This document shows, in pieces, positions 1-9,143 of a stretch of DNA of 42,131 bases (the first letter of the stretch is position 1; each line of letters begins with the position of its first letter). The notes below the pieces were generated by a model. It was not told the origin of the DNA. It ran no database searches and was given only the letters and a program-made list of their open reading frames with translations. A program made the position numbers and the translations under genes. This DNA is from Nitrospinae bacterium AH_259_B05_G02_I21 (GTDB lineage Bacteria > JADFOP01): NCBI GenBank assembly GCA_027717595.1, contig JALLOF010000016.1, positions 1-42,131 of the forward strand, given 5' to 3'.

Positions 1-725
1 CTCGTGGAGCGGCTGCTGCGCGAGTTCAATGTCTCGGCCAACGTGTCCCGGCCCCAGGTTGCCTACCGCGAGACCGTCTCCGCCTCGGCCTCTGCCGAGG
101 GCCGGTACGTCCGCCAGACGGGAGGGCGGGGCCAGTACGGTCACGTGGTCATGGAGCTGGAGCCGCTCGGACGCGGCGAAGGATTCGCCTTCGAGGATGC
201 CACGGCCGGAGGAGTCATCCCCAGGGAGTATATCTCGGCCGTGGAGAAGGGGGTCAGGGAAGCAATGGAAGCCGGCGTTTTCGCCGGCTTTACTGTGACC
301 GATGTCTGGCCCGGGTGGTTGACGGCTCCTCCCATGCGGTCGACTCCTCGGAGTTGGCCTTCAAGATCGCCGGCTCCATGGCGTTTAAGGAGGCGATGAG
401 ACGAGGGGGCGTAATCCTCATGGAACCGGTCATGGATGTGGAGGTCGTCGTGCCCGAGGAGTTCCTTGGCGAGGTTCTGGGCGACCTCAACGCCCGCCGG
501 GGCCAGATTGTCGGGACGGACACCCGAGCCGGGGCCCGGGTCGTGGAGGCCAAGGTTCCCCTGGCAGAGATGTTTGGCTACGCCACGGTGTTACGCTCCG
601 TCACCCAGGGCCGGGCGACCCACACCATGCAGTTTGCCTCCTACGAGGAGATTCCTGCCCCCATAGCCGAAGCGGTGGCGAACCGCACATGGGTCGGGGT
701 TGATCGAAAAAGGACCGTGGCATGA
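1..725 (+). CDS. fusA: Elongation factor G, C-terminal part, frameshifted
   Basis: This is the 3' end of the GTPase that drives ribosomal translocation; the gene enters from the left edge. Domain IV is visible in frame 1 ([10 protein letters not shown], then [13 protein letters not shown]) up to about base 305. The rest continues in frame 3 ([20 protein letters not shown], then the domain V region with RRGQIVGTD and [13 protein letters not shown]) to the stop at 723-725. Adding one G in the run at about 306-309 gives the expected join D-V-W-A-R-V-V-D-G. Both halves are well conserved, so a one-base sequencing or assembly error is likelier than decay. The gene lies 30 nt upstream of tuf, the usual str-operon order. 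Confidence 0.93.
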   Translation, partial: RGAAAARVQCLGQRVPAPGCLPRDRLRLGLCRGPVRPPDGRAGPVRSRGHGAGAARTRRRIRLRGCHGRRSHPQGVYLGRGEGGQGSNGSRRFRRLYCDRCLARVVDGSSHAVDSSELAFKIAGSMAFKEAMRRGGVILMEPVMDVEVVVPEEFLGEVLGDLNARRGQIVGTDTRAGARVVEAKVPLAEMFGYATVLRSVTQGRATHTMQFASYEEIPAPIAEAVANRTWVGVDRKRTVA

Positions 726-755
726 GTCCGTGTTGGTGCTGAGGAGGTCGTTGGT

Positions 756-1949
756 ATGGCCAAGGAGAAATTTGTTCGCACGAAGCCGCACGTGAACGTT
801 GGTACGATTGGTCACGTGGACCACGGCAAGACGACGTTGACTGCTGCGATTACGTTATTGTTGGAGAAGCAGGGGTTGGCCACGTTCGTTTCGTTTGATG
901 AGATTGACAAGGCTCCTGAGGAGCGCGAGCGTGGCATCACGATTGCGACGGCGCACGTGGAGTACGAGACGGAGAACCGCCACTACGCTCACGTGGATTG
1001 TCCTGGTCATGCGGATTATGTGAAGAACATGATCACGGGTGCTGCCCAGATGGATGGTGCGATTGTTGTGGTGAGTGCCTCTGACGGCCCTATGCCCCAG
1101 ACGCGCGAGCACATTTTGTTGGCCCGCCAGGTGGGTGTTCCATTTTTGGTGGTCTATCTGAACAAGGTGGACCAGGTTGACGATCCTGAGTTGTTGGAGC
1201 TGGTGGAGTTGGAGGTTCGCGAGCTGTTGAGCCAGTATGATTTTCCTGGCGATGATATACCTTTGATTCCCGGCAGTGCTCTGAAGGCTTTGGAGAGCGG
1301 GGATCCCGAGGCGCCTGAGTGTGCGAGCATCTTCGAGCTTCTGGAGGCTGTGGACACCTACATTCCTGTTCCCGAGCGGGACATCGACAAGCCGTTTTTG
1401 ATGCCGGTGGAGGATGTATTTTCGATCTCTGGTCGCGGCACTGTTGCGACGGGTCGTGTTGACCGTGGAGTGATTACGGTCGGTGACGAGGTGGAGATTG
1501 TGGGTTTGCGCGAGACGGTCAAGACGGTTGCCACTGGTGTGGAGATGTTTCGCAAGCTCTTGGACCGGGGCGAGGCTGGTGACAACATTGGTGTGTTGTT
1601 GCGTGGTGTGAAGCGCGAGGATGTCGAGCGTGGTCAGGTCTTGGCTGTGCCGGGCTCCATTACGCCTCACACGCGTTTTGAGGCCGAGGTCTACATATTG
1701 ACGAAGGAGGAGGGTGGTCGTCACACGCCTTTCTTCAGTGGTTATCGGCCGCAGTTTTATTTTCGCACGACCGATGTGACGGGAATTGTTCAGTTGCCCG
1801 AGGGCGTGGAGATGGTGATGCCTGGCGACAACGTGACGGTGGAGTGTGAGCTTATCACGCCGATAGCGATGGAGGAAGGCCTTCGGTTCGCCGTCCGCGA
1901 GGGTGGCCGGACCGTCGGGGCCGGCGTCACCTCCAAAATCCTCGAGTAG
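756..1949 (+). CDS. tuf: Elongation factor Tu
   Basis: This GTPase delivers aminoacyl-tRNA to the ribosomal A site. The 397-residue protein has the family's full length. It shows the P-loop GHVDHGKTT (about residues 19-27), the switch [14 protein letters not shown] and the NKVD guanine-specificity motif, then the two beta-barrel domains. The GAGGAGG ribosome binding site ends 8 nt before the ATG. Codon use is odd: from about 730 to 1870 it is rich in T- and G-ending codons (GGT, GTT, ATT, TTG, ACG). The last roughly 28 codons switch to the C-ending use of the flanking ribosomal genes. This suggests a mosaic gene, for example by gene conversion with a second tuf copy. Confidence 0.98.
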   Translation: MAKEKFVRTKPHVNVGTIGHVDHGKTTLTAAITLLLEKQGLATFVSFDEIDKAPEERERGITIATAHVEYETENRHYAHVDCPGHADYVKNMITGAAQMDGAIVVVSASDGPMPQTREHILLARQVGVPFLVVYLNKVDQVDDPELLELVELEVRELLSQYDFPGDDIPLIPGSALKALESGDPEAPECASIFELLEAVDTYIPVPERDIDKPFLMPVEDVFSISGRGTVATGRVDRGVITVGDEVEIVGLRETVKTVATGVEMFRKLLDRGEAGDNIGVLLRGVKREDVERGQVLAVPGSITPHTRFEAEVYILTKEEGGRHTPFFSGYRPQFYFRTTDVTGIVQLPEGVEMVMPGDNVTVECELITPIAMEEGLRFAVREGGRTVGAGVTSKILE

Positions 1950-1976
1950 GAAAGAGCGGCAGGGGGCCGTGGAATC

Positions 1977-2282
1977 GTGAGCCAGAAAATCCGCATACGG
2001 CTGAAAGCCTATGACCACCGGGTTCTGGATCAGTCGGTGAGCGAGATCGTTGATACGGCGAGGCGGACAGGAGCGACGGTCGTCGGCCCCATCCCCTTGC
2101 CCACGGTCAAGAACCGCTTTACCGTGCTGCGCTCACCGCATGTGGACAAGAAGAGCCGTGAGCAGTTCGAGGTGCGAACCTACAAGCGTCTGCTCGACAT
2201 TCTCAACCCCACAGCGCAGACGATTGACGCCCTGATGCAGCTCGATCTCTCTGCGGGGGTCGATATCGAGATTCGGCTCTAG
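1977..2282 (+). CDS. rpsJ: 30S ribosomal protein S10
   Basis: S10 is a 30S head protein and also the NusE partner in antitermination. It is 101 residues with a GTG start. It opens [17 protein letters not shown] and contains the family signature GPIPLPT followed by [14 protein letters not shown]. The usual length is 100-105. It sits 27 nt after tuf and 13 nt before rplC and heads the S10 cluster. No separate promoter is visible before it, so it is probably transcribed with tuf. Confidence 0.98.
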   Translation: MSQKIRIRLKAYDHRVLDQSVSEIVDTARRTGATVVGPIPLPTVKNRFTVLRSPHVDKKSREQFEVRTYKRLLDILNPTAQTIDALMQLDLSAGVDIEIRL

Positions 2283-2295
2283 GGGGAAACGGGCC

Positions 2296-3198
2296 GTGAG
2301 CGACGAGAAAAGTCAAGAGGCCGCTGAGGCCGAGGCGGAAATCGAGGCGCAGGCTGCCGAGGGGACCGCCGGGGAGGTCACTGAGGCCGAAGGGGAAGCC
2401 GACGTGGAGGCCGTCGATGAGTCCGCGGCCGACGTGGAAGCCGAGGCAGAAGCCGTAGAGGAGACCGCTGCCGATGAGGCGGCGGATGCCCCCGAGGACG
2501 AGGAGGCGCCACCCGCCGAGCCGGAGCCTGGCACTCTGGCCGCTCCGGGGATTCTCGGCCGCAAGGTGGGTATGACCCAGGTGTTTTCGGCCGAGGGCGA
2601 CCGGGTACAGGTGACCGTGATTGAAGCCGGCCCGTGTGTGGTGGTTCAGGTCAAGACCCGCGAGCGGGACGGCTACGACGCCCTTCAGGTAGGCTTCGGG
2701 TCGGTTCGCCCGAAGAGGGTCACTAGGCCCAGGGCCGGTCACTTCACTGCGCACGGCGTCGAGCCGACTCGATTCCTTCGCGAGATACGCCTGGAGGAGC
2801 CCCTGCCGGATGCGGCACCGGGCCGCCTCGTCACCTGTGAGTGCTTCGAGGCTGGCGAGCTGGTGGATGTGACCGGGGTGTCCAAGGGCCGGGGTTTCAC
2901 CGGTGTGATGAAGCGCTACGGCTTCAAAGGGGCACCGGCCTCCCACGGGACCCACGAACATTTTCGCCACGGCGGCGCCATCGGGGCCGCGGCCACACCG
3001 GGGCGGGTCTTCAAGGGCACGCGGATGCCCGGCCATATGGGCAACGCCCGCGTGACCGTCCAGAATCTCCGGGTGGTGCGGGTCGTCCCGGAGCAGAACC
3101 TCCTGATAGTCCGGGGGGCCGTGCCAGGGCCCAGTGGGGGCTTCGTTATGGTCCGCAAGAGCCTCAAGGCGGGCCGGCGGGCCAAGGCTACCGTCTAG
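2296..3198 (+). CDS. rplC: 50S ribosomal protein L3 with acidic N-terminal extension
   Basis: L3 binds 23S rRNA near the peptidyl-transferase centre. The canonical domain starts at about residue 85 ([13 protein letters not shown]) and runs to the end, with [12 protein letters not shown] and [12 protein letters not shown]. Before it lie about 84 residues made mostly of Glu, Ala and Asp: 31 of the first 80 are acidic, with one Lys and no Arg. The protein is 300 residues against the usual 205-215. The GTG start has an AGGGGG site 10 nt upstream. There is no ATG or GTG in frame close to the normal L3 start, so the extension is probably translated. Its role is unknown; see findings. Confidence 0.95.
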   Translation: MSDEKSQEAAEAEAEIEAQAAEGTAGEVTEAEGEADVEAVDESAADVEAEAEAVEETAADEAADAPEDEEAPPAEPEPGTLAAPGILGRKVGMTQVFSAEGDRVQVTVIEAGPCVVVQVKTRERDGYDALQVGFGSVRPKRVTRPRAGHFTAHGVEPTRFLREIRLEEPLPDAAPGRLVTCECFEAGELVDVTGVSKGRGFTGVMKRYGFKGAPASHGTHEHFRHGGAIGAAATPGRVFKGTRMPGHMGNARVTVQNLRVVRVVPEQNLLIVRGAVPGPSGGFVMVRKSLKAGRRAKATV

Positions 3199-3224
3199 AG
3201 ACGCGGGGGCGAGGGTGGAGCATC

Positions 3225-3854
3225 GTGGAGGTGGAGCTGAGAAACGTGGACAATGAAGTCATTGGGCGACGAGCCGTGAGCGAGGAAGTCTTCGGCGCTC
3301 CAGTCAAGGAGCACCTCCTCCACCAGGTTGTCGTGGCCCAGCTCGCCGCCCGTCGGCGCGGCACGGCCTCGGCCAAGACCCGCGATGAGGTCCGAGGTTC
3401 GTCGGCCAAGCCCTGGCGGCAGAAGGGTTTAGGCCGGGCCCGCGTGGGGACCCGACGCACGCCCGTTTGGCGGGGCGGCGGGGTCACCTTCCCCCCCAAG
3501 CCCCGGTCCTTCAGCATGCGCGTGCCGAAGAAGGTGCGCCGGGCGGCGCTGCGCGGAGCCCTGAGCCTTCGCCAGAGCGAGGGCGCGCTGGTGGTGGTTG
3601 ACGCGATAGAGATGGAGGAGCCCAAGACCAAGGCCTTTGCCGCCATCCTTGAGAAGCTGGGCATCGATGGCTCCGTGCTGGTGGTGCTGGCCGAGCCCAA
3701 CCCCACCGTCGAGCGCTCCTCGCGCAACCTCCCGCAGGTCTCGGCAATGCGGGTCGAGGGGCTGAATGTGTACGACGTGTTGAAGCACGAGCGGCTCTTG
3801 CTGGTGGGCGAGGAGACCGTAGCCAAGGTGGAGGAGCGACTCAGCCGTGGATAA
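3225..3854 (+). CDS. rplD: 50S ribosomal protein L4
   Basis: L4 is an early-assembly 23S rRNA binder lining the exit tunnel. It is 209 residues from GTG 3225, chosen for the GGAG site 4 nt upstream; an open frame continues upstream through rplC but is not coding. The extended loop shows the family pattern: KTRDEVRGSSAKPWRQKGLG, then RVGTRRTPVWRGGG. The end overlaps the start of rplW by 8 nt, pointing to translational coupling. In some bacteria L4 represses this operon by binding its leader; no leader is visible here. Confidence 0.97.
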   Translation: MEVELRNVDNEVIGRRAVSEEVFGAPVKEHLLHQVVVAQLAARRRGTASAKTRDEVRGSSAKPWRQKGLGRARVGTRRTPVWRGGGVTFPPKPRSFSMRVPKKVRRAALRGALSLRQSEGALVVVDAIEMEEPKTKAFAAILEKLGIDGSVLVVLAEPNPTVERSSRNLPQVSAMRVEGLNVYDVLKHERLLLVGEETVAKVEERLSRG

Positions 3855-4137
3855 CCTCTACCGCACCATTCGCCACCCGATTCTGACGGAGAAGACCACC
3901 CTCCAGAAGGAGGCTCTCAACAAGGTGGCCTTCAGAGTCGCCCCGGATGCGACCAAGCGGCAGATCAAGGGGGCCGTCGAGCAGATCTTCAACGTCACGG
4001 TGCTCAAGGTGCACACGAGCAACATGGTGGGCAAGCATCGACGGTGGCGGTTGCAGGTCGGCAAGCGGCCCGATTGGAAGAAGGCCGTGGTGACCCTCAA
4101 GCCCGGCGATAAGATTGAGTTCTTCGAAGGCGCATAG
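3847..4137 (+). CDS. rplW: 50S ribosomal protein L23
   Basis: L23 sits at the tunnel exit and is the docking site for trigger factor and SRP. It is 96 residues with a GTG start inside the end of rplD. The N-terminus DNLYRTIRHPILTEKTTLQK and the later VLKVHTSNMVGK (family TVNTLNVKGK region) are typical. The gene ends 10 nt before rplB. Confidence 0.97.
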   Translation: MDNLYRTIRHPILTEKTTLQKEALNKVAFRVAPDATKRQIKGAVEQIFNVTVLKVHTSNMVGKHRRWRLQVGKRPDWKKAVVTLKPGDKIEFFEGA

Positions 4138-4147
4138 GTGAACGACC

Positions 4148-4975
4148 ATGGGGATTAAGCATTTCAAGCCCACGAGCCCCGGCCGGCGATTCCAGACGGT
4201 CCTTACGACCGAGGACCTGACCAAGAAGAAGCCGGAGAAGCGACTTACCAAGGGGTTGCGCAAGCGGGGTGGGCGCAACGCTGCCGGCCGCATCACCGCA
4301 CGCCACCGCGGTGGCGGCCACAAGCGCAAGTACCGGCAGATCGACTTTAAGCGCGACAAGACGGGGGTGCCCGCGAGGGTCGCGGCCTTGGAGTACGATC
4401 CCAATCGGTCCGCCCGCATCGCCCTGCTCCACTACGCCGACGGTGAGAAACGCTACATCCTCGCGCCGTTGAACCTCGAAGTGGGTGACGAGGTGGTCAG
4501 CGGGCCGCCGGCCGACATCAAGCCGGGCAACGCGCTGCCGTTGCGCGACATCCCCTTGGGCACCATCGTCCATAACGTCGAGTTGACCAAGGGACGGGGC
4601 GGACAGCTCGTCCGGAGCGCCGGCACGGGGGCACAGCTCATGGCCAAGGAAGGGGACTATGCCCAGGTGCGGCTCAGATCCGGAGAGGTCCGGATGATCC
4701 ACCTGGATTGCCGGGCCACGATTGGTCAGGTCGGGAACCCCGATCATGAGAACGTCTCGTTGGGAAAGGCCGGCCGCGCCCGGTGGCTGGGCCGGCGACC
4801 GCGGGTGCGGGGCGTGGCCATGAACCCTGTGGACCACCCCCACGGCGGAGGCGAGGGCAAGACCTCCGGCGGACGCCACCCGTCCACGCCGTGGGGCAAG
4901 CCGACCAAGGGCTATAAGACCCGGCGCCAGAAGCCCAGCGATCGGTACATTGTCCGGCGCCGGCGGGCCAAGTAG
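4148..4975 (+). CDS. rplB: 50S ribosomal protein L2
   Basis: L2 binds 23S rRNA and is needed for subunit joining and peptidyl transfer. It is 275 residues, full length. It opens [14 protein letters not shown], has [15 protein letters not shown] and ends with the signature [16 protein letters not shown], which carries the conserved His near the peptidyl-transferase centre. It lies 10 nt after rplW and 14 nt before rpsS. Confidence 0.98.
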   Translation: MGIKHFKPTSPGRRFQTVLTTEDLTKKKPEKRLTKGLRKRGGRNAAGRITARHRGGGHKRKYRQIDFKRDKTGVPARVAALEYDPNRSARIALLHYADGEKRYILAPLNLEVGDEVVSGPPADIKPGNALPLRDIPLGTIVHNVELTKGRGGQLVRSAGTGAQLMAKEGDYAQVRLRSGEVRMIHLDCRATIGQVGNPDHENVSLGKAGRARWLGRRPRVRGVAMNPVDHPHGGGEGKTSGGRHPSTPWGKPTKGYKTRRQKPSDRYIVRRRRAK

Positions 4976-4989
4976 AGAGGAGAGGCACG

Positions 4990-5274
4990 ATGCCACGATC
5001 GGTCAAGAAAGGGCCCTTCGTCGATGAGCATCTGCTCAAGCGCATCAGTCGCATGAACGCCTCGGGGGAGAAGAAAATCATCAGGACCTGGTCGCGCCGC
5101 AGTACTATTGTGCCGGACTTCATCGGCCACACGATCGCCGTCCACAACGGCCACAAGTTCATTCCGGTCTACGTGACGGAGAACATGGTGGGCCACAAAC
5201 TGGGTGAATTTAGCCCGACCCGGACCTTTCGTGGCCATTCGGGCCATACCAAGCGGGTCATCACCCACAAGTAG
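4990..5274 (+). CDS. rpsS: 30S ribosomal protein S19
   Basis: S19 is a 30S head protein that contacts S13 and the A-site tRNA. It is 94 residues. It opens [19 protein letters not shown] and shows the signature [18 protein letters not shown] followed by [24 protein letters not shown] precedes the start codon. Confidence 0.98.
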   Translation: MPRSVKKGPFVDEHLLKRISRMNASGEKKIIRTWSRRSTIVPDFIGHTIAVHNGHKFIPVYVTENMVGHKLGEFSPTRTFRGHSGHTKRVITHK

Positions 5275-5290
5275 CGGCTAGGAGACCTCG

Positions 5291-5629
5291 ATGGAAGCGC
5301 GGGCATCTCTCAACTACGTTCGGGTTTCACCGCGCAAGACCCGCCAGGTGGTCGACTTGATACGAGGCAAGAGCGTCAACGAGGCGTTGGTCATCCTAGG
5401 CCACGCCTCCAAGAAGCCGGCTCGGAAGCTCGAGAAGCTCATCAAGAGTGCGGTTGCCAACGTTCAGCAGCGCGAGGAGGCCGTGGACGTGGATGAGTTG
5501 TGGATAGCTGAGGCCTTCGTCGACGGAGGGCCCGCCTGGAAGCGGTGGCGGCCGCGTGCTCGCGGTCGGGCCACCCGAATCCTCAAACGCACTTCCCACA
5601 TCACGGTGGTGCTCCGCCCAGGAGCGTAA
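5291..5629 (+). CDS. rplV: 50S ribosomal protein L22
   Basis: L22 has a long beta-hairpin that lines the exit tunnel. It is 112 residues. It opens MEARASLNYVRVSPRKTRQV with the core DLIRGKSVNEALVILGH. The C-terminal hairpin reads WKRWRPRARGRATRILKRTS. It lies between rpsS (16 nt) and rpsC (12 nt). Confidence 0.97.
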   Translation: MEARASLNYVRVSPRKTRQVVDLIRGKSVNEALVILGHASKKPARKLEKLIKSAVANVQQREEAVDVDELWIAEAFVDGGPAWKRWRPRARGRATRILKRTSHITVVLRPGA

Positions 5630-5641
5630 GAGGGGGCGAAC

Positions 5642-6292
5642 GTGGGTCAAAAGGTCCATCCCATAGGGTTTCGGCTGGGGATTACGAAAACGTGGGTGTC
5701 CAATTGGTTCGCCAAGAAGAACTATGCCGAGCTGTTGCACGAGGACATCAAGATCAGGGACTTCATCAAAAAGGAGCTCTCTCACGGGGGAATCTCCCGC
5801 GTGGAGATCGAGCGGATGGGCAACAAAATCCGGGTCAACATCTACACCGCTCGGCCTGGCATCATCATTGGCAAGAAGGGCGCCGAGGTTGACCGGCTGA
5901 AGAAGGACTTGGCGAAGCTGACCGATAGTCAGATTACGATCAACATCCAGGAGGTGCGCAAGGCTGAGGTCGACGCGCAGCTCGTTGCGGAGAACGTGGC
6001 GCTGCAACTTGAGCGCCGGGTGGCCTTCCGCCGGGCCATGAAGCGGGCCGTGACCCAGGCGCGGCGACTGGGGGCCAAGGGCATCCGAATCGCCTGTGCG
6101 GGGCGTCTCGGCGGCACCGAGATGGGCCGGCGCGAGTGGTACCGGGATGGCCGAGTCCCGCTTCACACGCTCGATGCCGACATCGACTACGGGTTCGCCG
6201 AGGCCAGGACCCTCTATGGGGCCATCGGCGTTAAGGTCTGGATTTTCAAGGGCGAGGTGGTCCCGCCCAGGGCCTCGTCGCCTGAGGAGTAA
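5642..6292 (+). CDS. rpsC: 30S ribosomal protein S3
   Basis: S3 lies at the mRNA entry tunnel and contributes to the ribosomal helicase function. It is 216 residues with a GTG start after a GAGGGGGCGAAC site. It opens [17 protein letters not shown]. The KH domain carries the GXXG-type loop [10 protein letters not shown], and the C-terminal domain has [20 protein letters not shown]. It is typical for the family. Confidence 0.98.
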   Translation: MGQKVHPIGFRLGITKTWVSNWFAKKNYAELLHEDIKIRDFIKKELSHGGISRVEIERMGNKIRVNIYTARPGIIIGKKGAEVDRLKKDLAKLTDSQITINIQEVRKAEVDAQLVAENVALQLERRVAFRRAMKRAVTQARRLGAKGIRIACAGRLGGTEMGRREWYRDGRVPLHTLDADIDYGFAEARTLYGAIGVKVWIFKGEVVPPRASSPEE

Positions 6293-6304
6293 GGAGGACG
6301 CGCC

Positions 6305-6713
6305 GTGCTGAGCCCGCGCAAGGTTAAGTATCGCAAGCGCCAGAAAGGCCGGCTAACGGGCCGGGCCAAGGGGGGGGGTGGACCTCAACTTCGGCTCCTA
6401 CGGCCTCAAAGCGCTGACCCCGGGCTGGGTGACCGACCGCCAGATAGAGGCGGCTCGGGTGGCGATGACCCGCCACGTGAAGCGTGGCGGAAAGATATGG
6501 ATTCGGATATTCCCTGATAAGCCCTTGACCAAGAAGCCCGCCGAGACCCGCATGGGGAAGGGCAAGGGCTCGCCCGAGACGTGGGTCGCGGTGGTCAAGC
6601 CGGGCCGGATTCTCTACGAGATGGAAGGGGTGCCGGAGCCTGTGGCCAGGGAGGCCATGCGCCTGGCGGGGCACAAGTTGCCGGTCAAGACGCAGTTCGT
6701 CACCTTGAGGTAG
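6305..6713 (+). CDS. rplP: 50S ribosomal protein L16, frameshifted
   Basis: L16 organises the A-site region of the 50S subunit. It starts at GTG 6305 with [20 protein letters not shown] in one frame. From base 6378 it continues in another frame ([20 protein letters not shown] through [12 protein letters not shown]) to the stop at 6711-6713. The break is in a run of eight G at 6371-6378; seven would restore the frame and give K-G-G-V-D-L-N-F-G. Both parts are well conserved and the gene is essential, so a homopolymer error is the simplest reading. Programmed slippage cannot be excluded from the sequence alone. Confidence 0.93.
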
Positions 6714-6726
6714 ACCGGAGGGGCGG

Positions 6727-6924
6727 ATGAAGGCCACGGAGCTTCGGGGTCGCACGGACGAGGAGTTGAGGACGAACCTTCGTGAGTTCGAAGAAGAGCT
6801 CTTCAACCTGCGGTTTCAGGTTGTGACGGGTCAGGTGGATAATCCAGTGCGGGCTCGGACGCTCCATCGCACCATTGCTCGGATCCATACGATTCTTCGC
6901 GAGCGGGAGCTTGCGGAAAGCTGA
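6727..6924 (+). CDS. rpmC: 50S ribosomal protein L29
   Basis: L29 is a small helical-hairpin protein at the tunnel exit, close to L23. It is 65 residues: [20 protein letters not shown], then LFNLRFQ and the [15 protein letters not shown] helix. The GGAGGGGCG site precedes the ATG. It is followed 8 nt later by rpsQ. Confidence 0.97.
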   Translation: MKATELRGRTDEELRTNLREFEEELFNLRFQVVTGQVDNPVRARTLHRTIARIHTILRERELAES

Positions 6925-6932
6925 GGGAGACC

Positions 6933-7232
6933 ATGGCCCTGAATCCGAGACGCAAGAGCCTGGTAGGTTGGGTCGTGAGCGATCGGATGGACAAGACGGT
7001 CGTCGTGTCCGTCGAAAGGCGGTTTCGCCACCCCCTCTTCGAGCGGGTGGTGCGCCGGTCCAAGAAATACATGGCGCACGATGAGGACAACGCCTGTCGG
7101 CAGGGCGATCAGGTCCGGATTCAGGAGACACGGCCGCTGTCGAAGCGAAAGCGCTGGAAGGTGGTGGACGTCCTCGAGCGCCAGGAGGTTGTGTTTCCTG
7201 AAGCGCCACCCGAAGAAGGGCTTGGGGAGTAA
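6933..7232 (+). CDS. rpsQ: 30S ribosomal protein S17
   Basis: S17 is a primary 16S rRNA binder with an OB fold. It is 99 residues. Signatures are [20 protein letters not shown] and [19 protein letters not shown]. It is slightly longer than the common 80-90, with an acidic tail ([14 protein letters not shown]). Confidence 0.97.
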   Translation: MALNPRRKSLVGWVVSDRMDKTVVVSVERRFRHPLFERVVRRSKKYMAHDEDNACRQGDQVRIQETRPLSKRKRWKVVDVLERQEVVFPEAPPEEGLGE

Positions 7233-7244
7233 GGAGCGGGAGCC

Positions 7245-7613
7245 GTGATTCAGCAAGAGTCGGTGATCGACATTGCGGACAACTCCGGCGCCCGCCGAGC
7301 CCTGTGCATCCGAGTCCTCGGAGGCACCCGCAGGCGGTATGCCCGGGTGGGGGACGTCATTGTCGTGACCGTCAAGGAGGCCGTGCCCAATAGCCCGGTC
7401 TCAAAGGGCGAAGTGAAGAGGGCGGTTGTCGTGCGGACCGCCAAGGAAGTGGGCCGGCCCGACGGCTCATACATCAAGTTCGACTCCAACGCCGCCGTTC
7501 TCATAAACGAGGCGGGCGAGCCCATAGGCACACGAATCTTTGGCCCCATCGCCAGGGAGCTGCGAGCCAAGAAGTTCATGAAGATAATTTCCTTGGCTCC
7601 GGAGGTGCTTTAG
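7245..7613 (+). CDS. rplN: 50S ribosomal protein L14
   Basis: L14 forms part of an inter-subunit bridge. It is 122 residues, the standard length, with a GTG start. It opens [20 protein letters not shown] and ends [24 protein letters not shown]. It lies one nucleotide before rplX, so the two are probably translationally coupled. Confidence 0.98.
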   Translation: MIQQESVIDIADNSGARRALCIRVLGGTRRRYARVGDVIVVTVKEAVPNSPVSKGEVKRAVVVRTAKEVGRPDGSYIKFDSNAAVLINEAGEPIGTRIFGPIARELRAKKFMKIISLAPEVL

Positions 7614-7614
7614 A

Positions 7615-7932
7615 ATGGCCTGGCAGGTGAAGAAGGACGACCTCGTGGAGGTAGTGGCGGGCAAGGAGAGAGGCAAGCGCGGCAAGGTGTTACGGGTTGT
7701 GCAGGACAAGAAGCGGGTCGTGGTCGAGAAACTCATGATGGTCAAGCGCCACACCAGGCCCGGCACCCACTCCCAGCAAGGGGGGATTGTGGAGATAGAG
7801 GGGACTATACACCGCTCCAACGTGGGTGTGGTCTGTTCTAGTTGTGACCGGCCCGTGCGGCTGAAGACCAAGACCCTCGAGGGGGGCCGGCGCGTGAGGG
7901 CGTGTGCCCGATGTGGTGAGGCGGTGGACTAG
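7615..7932 (+). CDS. rplX: 50S ribosomal protein L24, zinc-ribbon form
   Basis: L24 starts 50S assembly. It is 105 residues. The KOW domain (KKDDLVEVVAGKERGKRGKV) is followed by GTHSQQGGIVEIEG. The C-terminus carries two Cys pairs, CSSC (about residues 79-82) and CARC (about 97-100), spaced like a zinc ribbon. Such paired Cys occur in the so-called C+ forms of several ribosomal proteins; zinc binding here is inferred. Confidence 0.97.
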   Translation: MAWQVKKDDLVEVVAGKERGKRGKVLRVVQDKKRVVVEKLMMVKRHTRPGTHSQQGGIVEIEGTIHRSNVGVVCSSCDRPVRLKTKTLEGGRRVRACARCGEAVD

Positions 7933-7946
7933 GAGAACGTTGAGCA

Positions 7947-8486
7947 ATGGCCCGGCTGAGAGAGCACTACAATACGACGGTCGTGCCCGAGCTGATTCAG
8001 CAGTTCGGCTACCGCAACTCTATGCAAGTGCCGAAGCTGGACAAAATCGTCGTCAATGTGGGGGTGGGCGAGGCCATCCAGAATGTCAAGCTCCTCGATG
8101 GCGCCGTGGAAGAGCTGGCGGCGATCACCGGCCAGCGACCAGTCCTCACACGGGCCAAGAAGTCCATAGCGAACTTCAAGCTCAGGGCGGGCATGCCAAT
8201 CGGGTGCAGGGTGACCCTCCGAAATGTCCGGATGTATGAATTTATGGACCGGTTGCTCAACGCTTCCCTCCCCCGGGTGCGGGACTTTCGGGGAGTCAGC
8301 CCCAAAGGGTTCGACGGCCGTGGCAACTACAGTCTGGGGGTGCAGGAGCAGATTATCTTCCCCGAGATCGACTACGACAAAATCGAGCAGTTTCATGGGC
8401 TGGGTATCACCATCGTGACCACGGCGAGGACCGACGAGGAAGGCAGGGCTCTGTTGGCTCTGATGGGAATGCCGTTTCGTTCCTGA
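7947..8486 (+). CDS. rplE: 50S ribosomal protein L5
   Basis: L5 binds 5S rRNA and contacts the P-site tRNA. It is 179 residues, standard length. It opens [20 protein letters not shown], with [13 protein letters not shown], the loop [19 protein letters not shown] and [20 protein letters not shown]. It begins the spc-type segment L5-S14-S8-L6. Confidence 0.98.
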   Translation: MARLREHYNTTVVPELIQQFGYRNSMQVPKLDKIVVNVGVGEAIQNVKLLDGAVEELAAITGQRPVLTRAKKSIANFKLRAGMPIGCRVTLRNVRMYEFMDRLLNASLPRVRDFRGVSPKGFDGRGNYSLGVQEQIIFPEIDYDKIEQFHGLGITIVTTARTDEEGRALLALMGMPFRS

Positions 8487-8506
8487 GCGCCATACGGGAG
8501 AGCATC

Positions 8507-8692
8507 GTGGCAAAGAAATCACTCATCGCCAAGGCCAAGCGGGAACCCAAGTTCAAGGTCCGCCGCTACAACCGGTGTCCCCTGTGTGGGCGGCCGAGGG
8601 CGTTTCTGCGCAAGTTCCAGATGTGTCGCATCTGCTTTCGCATGAGGGCCCTGCGAGGCGAGCTCCCGGGGGTGATCAAGGCAAGCTGGTAA
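8507..8692 (+). CDS. rpsN: 30S ribosomal protein S14, zinc (type Z) form
   Basis: S14 completes the 30S head. It is 61 residues with a GTG start, the short zinc-binding form. The Cys pairs are CPLC (about residues 24-27) and CRIC (about 40-43), and it ends [13 protein letters not shown]. Long forms are about 100 residues and lack the Cys. It lies 20 nt after rplE and 30 nt before rpsH. Confidence 0.98.
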   Translation: MAKKSLIAKAKREPKFKVRRYNRCPLCGRPRAFLRKFQMCRICFRMRALRGELPGVIKASW

Positions 8693-8722
8693 GGCGCTCC
8701 ATCGAGAGAGGACGGCCGACGG

Positions 8723-9127
8723 ATGACGATGACCGACCCCATCGCGGATATGCTCACGCGCATCCGCAACGCCATTATGGCCAAGCACACGAGCGTGGAC
8801 ATCCCCAAGAGTCAGGTGAAGATGCATATCGCCAAGATTTTGAAGGATGAGGGATACATCAAGGACGTGACCGCGACGCAAGACGACACGCAGGGCCTGC
8901 TGCGCCTCGAGTTAAAGTTCGTCGACCAGGACGAGACGAAATACGTCATCCGCGGCCTGAAGCGCATAAGCAAGCCGGGCTGCCGCAGGTACGTCAAGGC
9001 TGCCGATGTGCCCCGGGTCCTCAACGGTATGGGGACGGCGATCCTCACCACCTCCCGCGGCATCTTGCCCGATCATGAGTGTCGCCGCCAGCGGATCGGT
9101 GGCGAGGTGCTGTGCGAGATCTGGTAA
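8723..9127 (+). CDS. rpsH: 30S ribosomal protein S8
   Basis: S8 is a primary 16S rRNA binder and, in E. coli, the spc-operon repressor. It is 134 residues. It opens [20 protein letters not shown] and ends with [20 protein letters not shown] and [11 protein letters not shown] 8729 is a second possible start two codons later; both are compatible with the AGAGAGGACGG upstream. Confidence 0.97.
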   Translation: MTMTDPIADMLTRIRNAIMAKHTSVDIPKSQVKMHIAKILKDEGYIKDVTATQDDTQGLLRLELKFVDQDETKYVIRGLKRISKPGCRRYVKAADVPRVLNGMGTAILTTSRGILPDHECRRQRIGGEVLCEIW

Positions 9128-9143
9128 GGGGGAGGAGTTAGGC

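Noticed and set aside
855-2018. 387-codon - strand frame opposite tuf
   Set aside because: The + strand encodes a full EF-Tu; the antisense frame is a codon-use shadow with no domain.
2841-3224. N-terminal extension of the L4 frame into rplC
   Set aside because: This stretch overlaps conserved L3 coding sequence, and L4 has a proper start and ribosome binding site at 3225.
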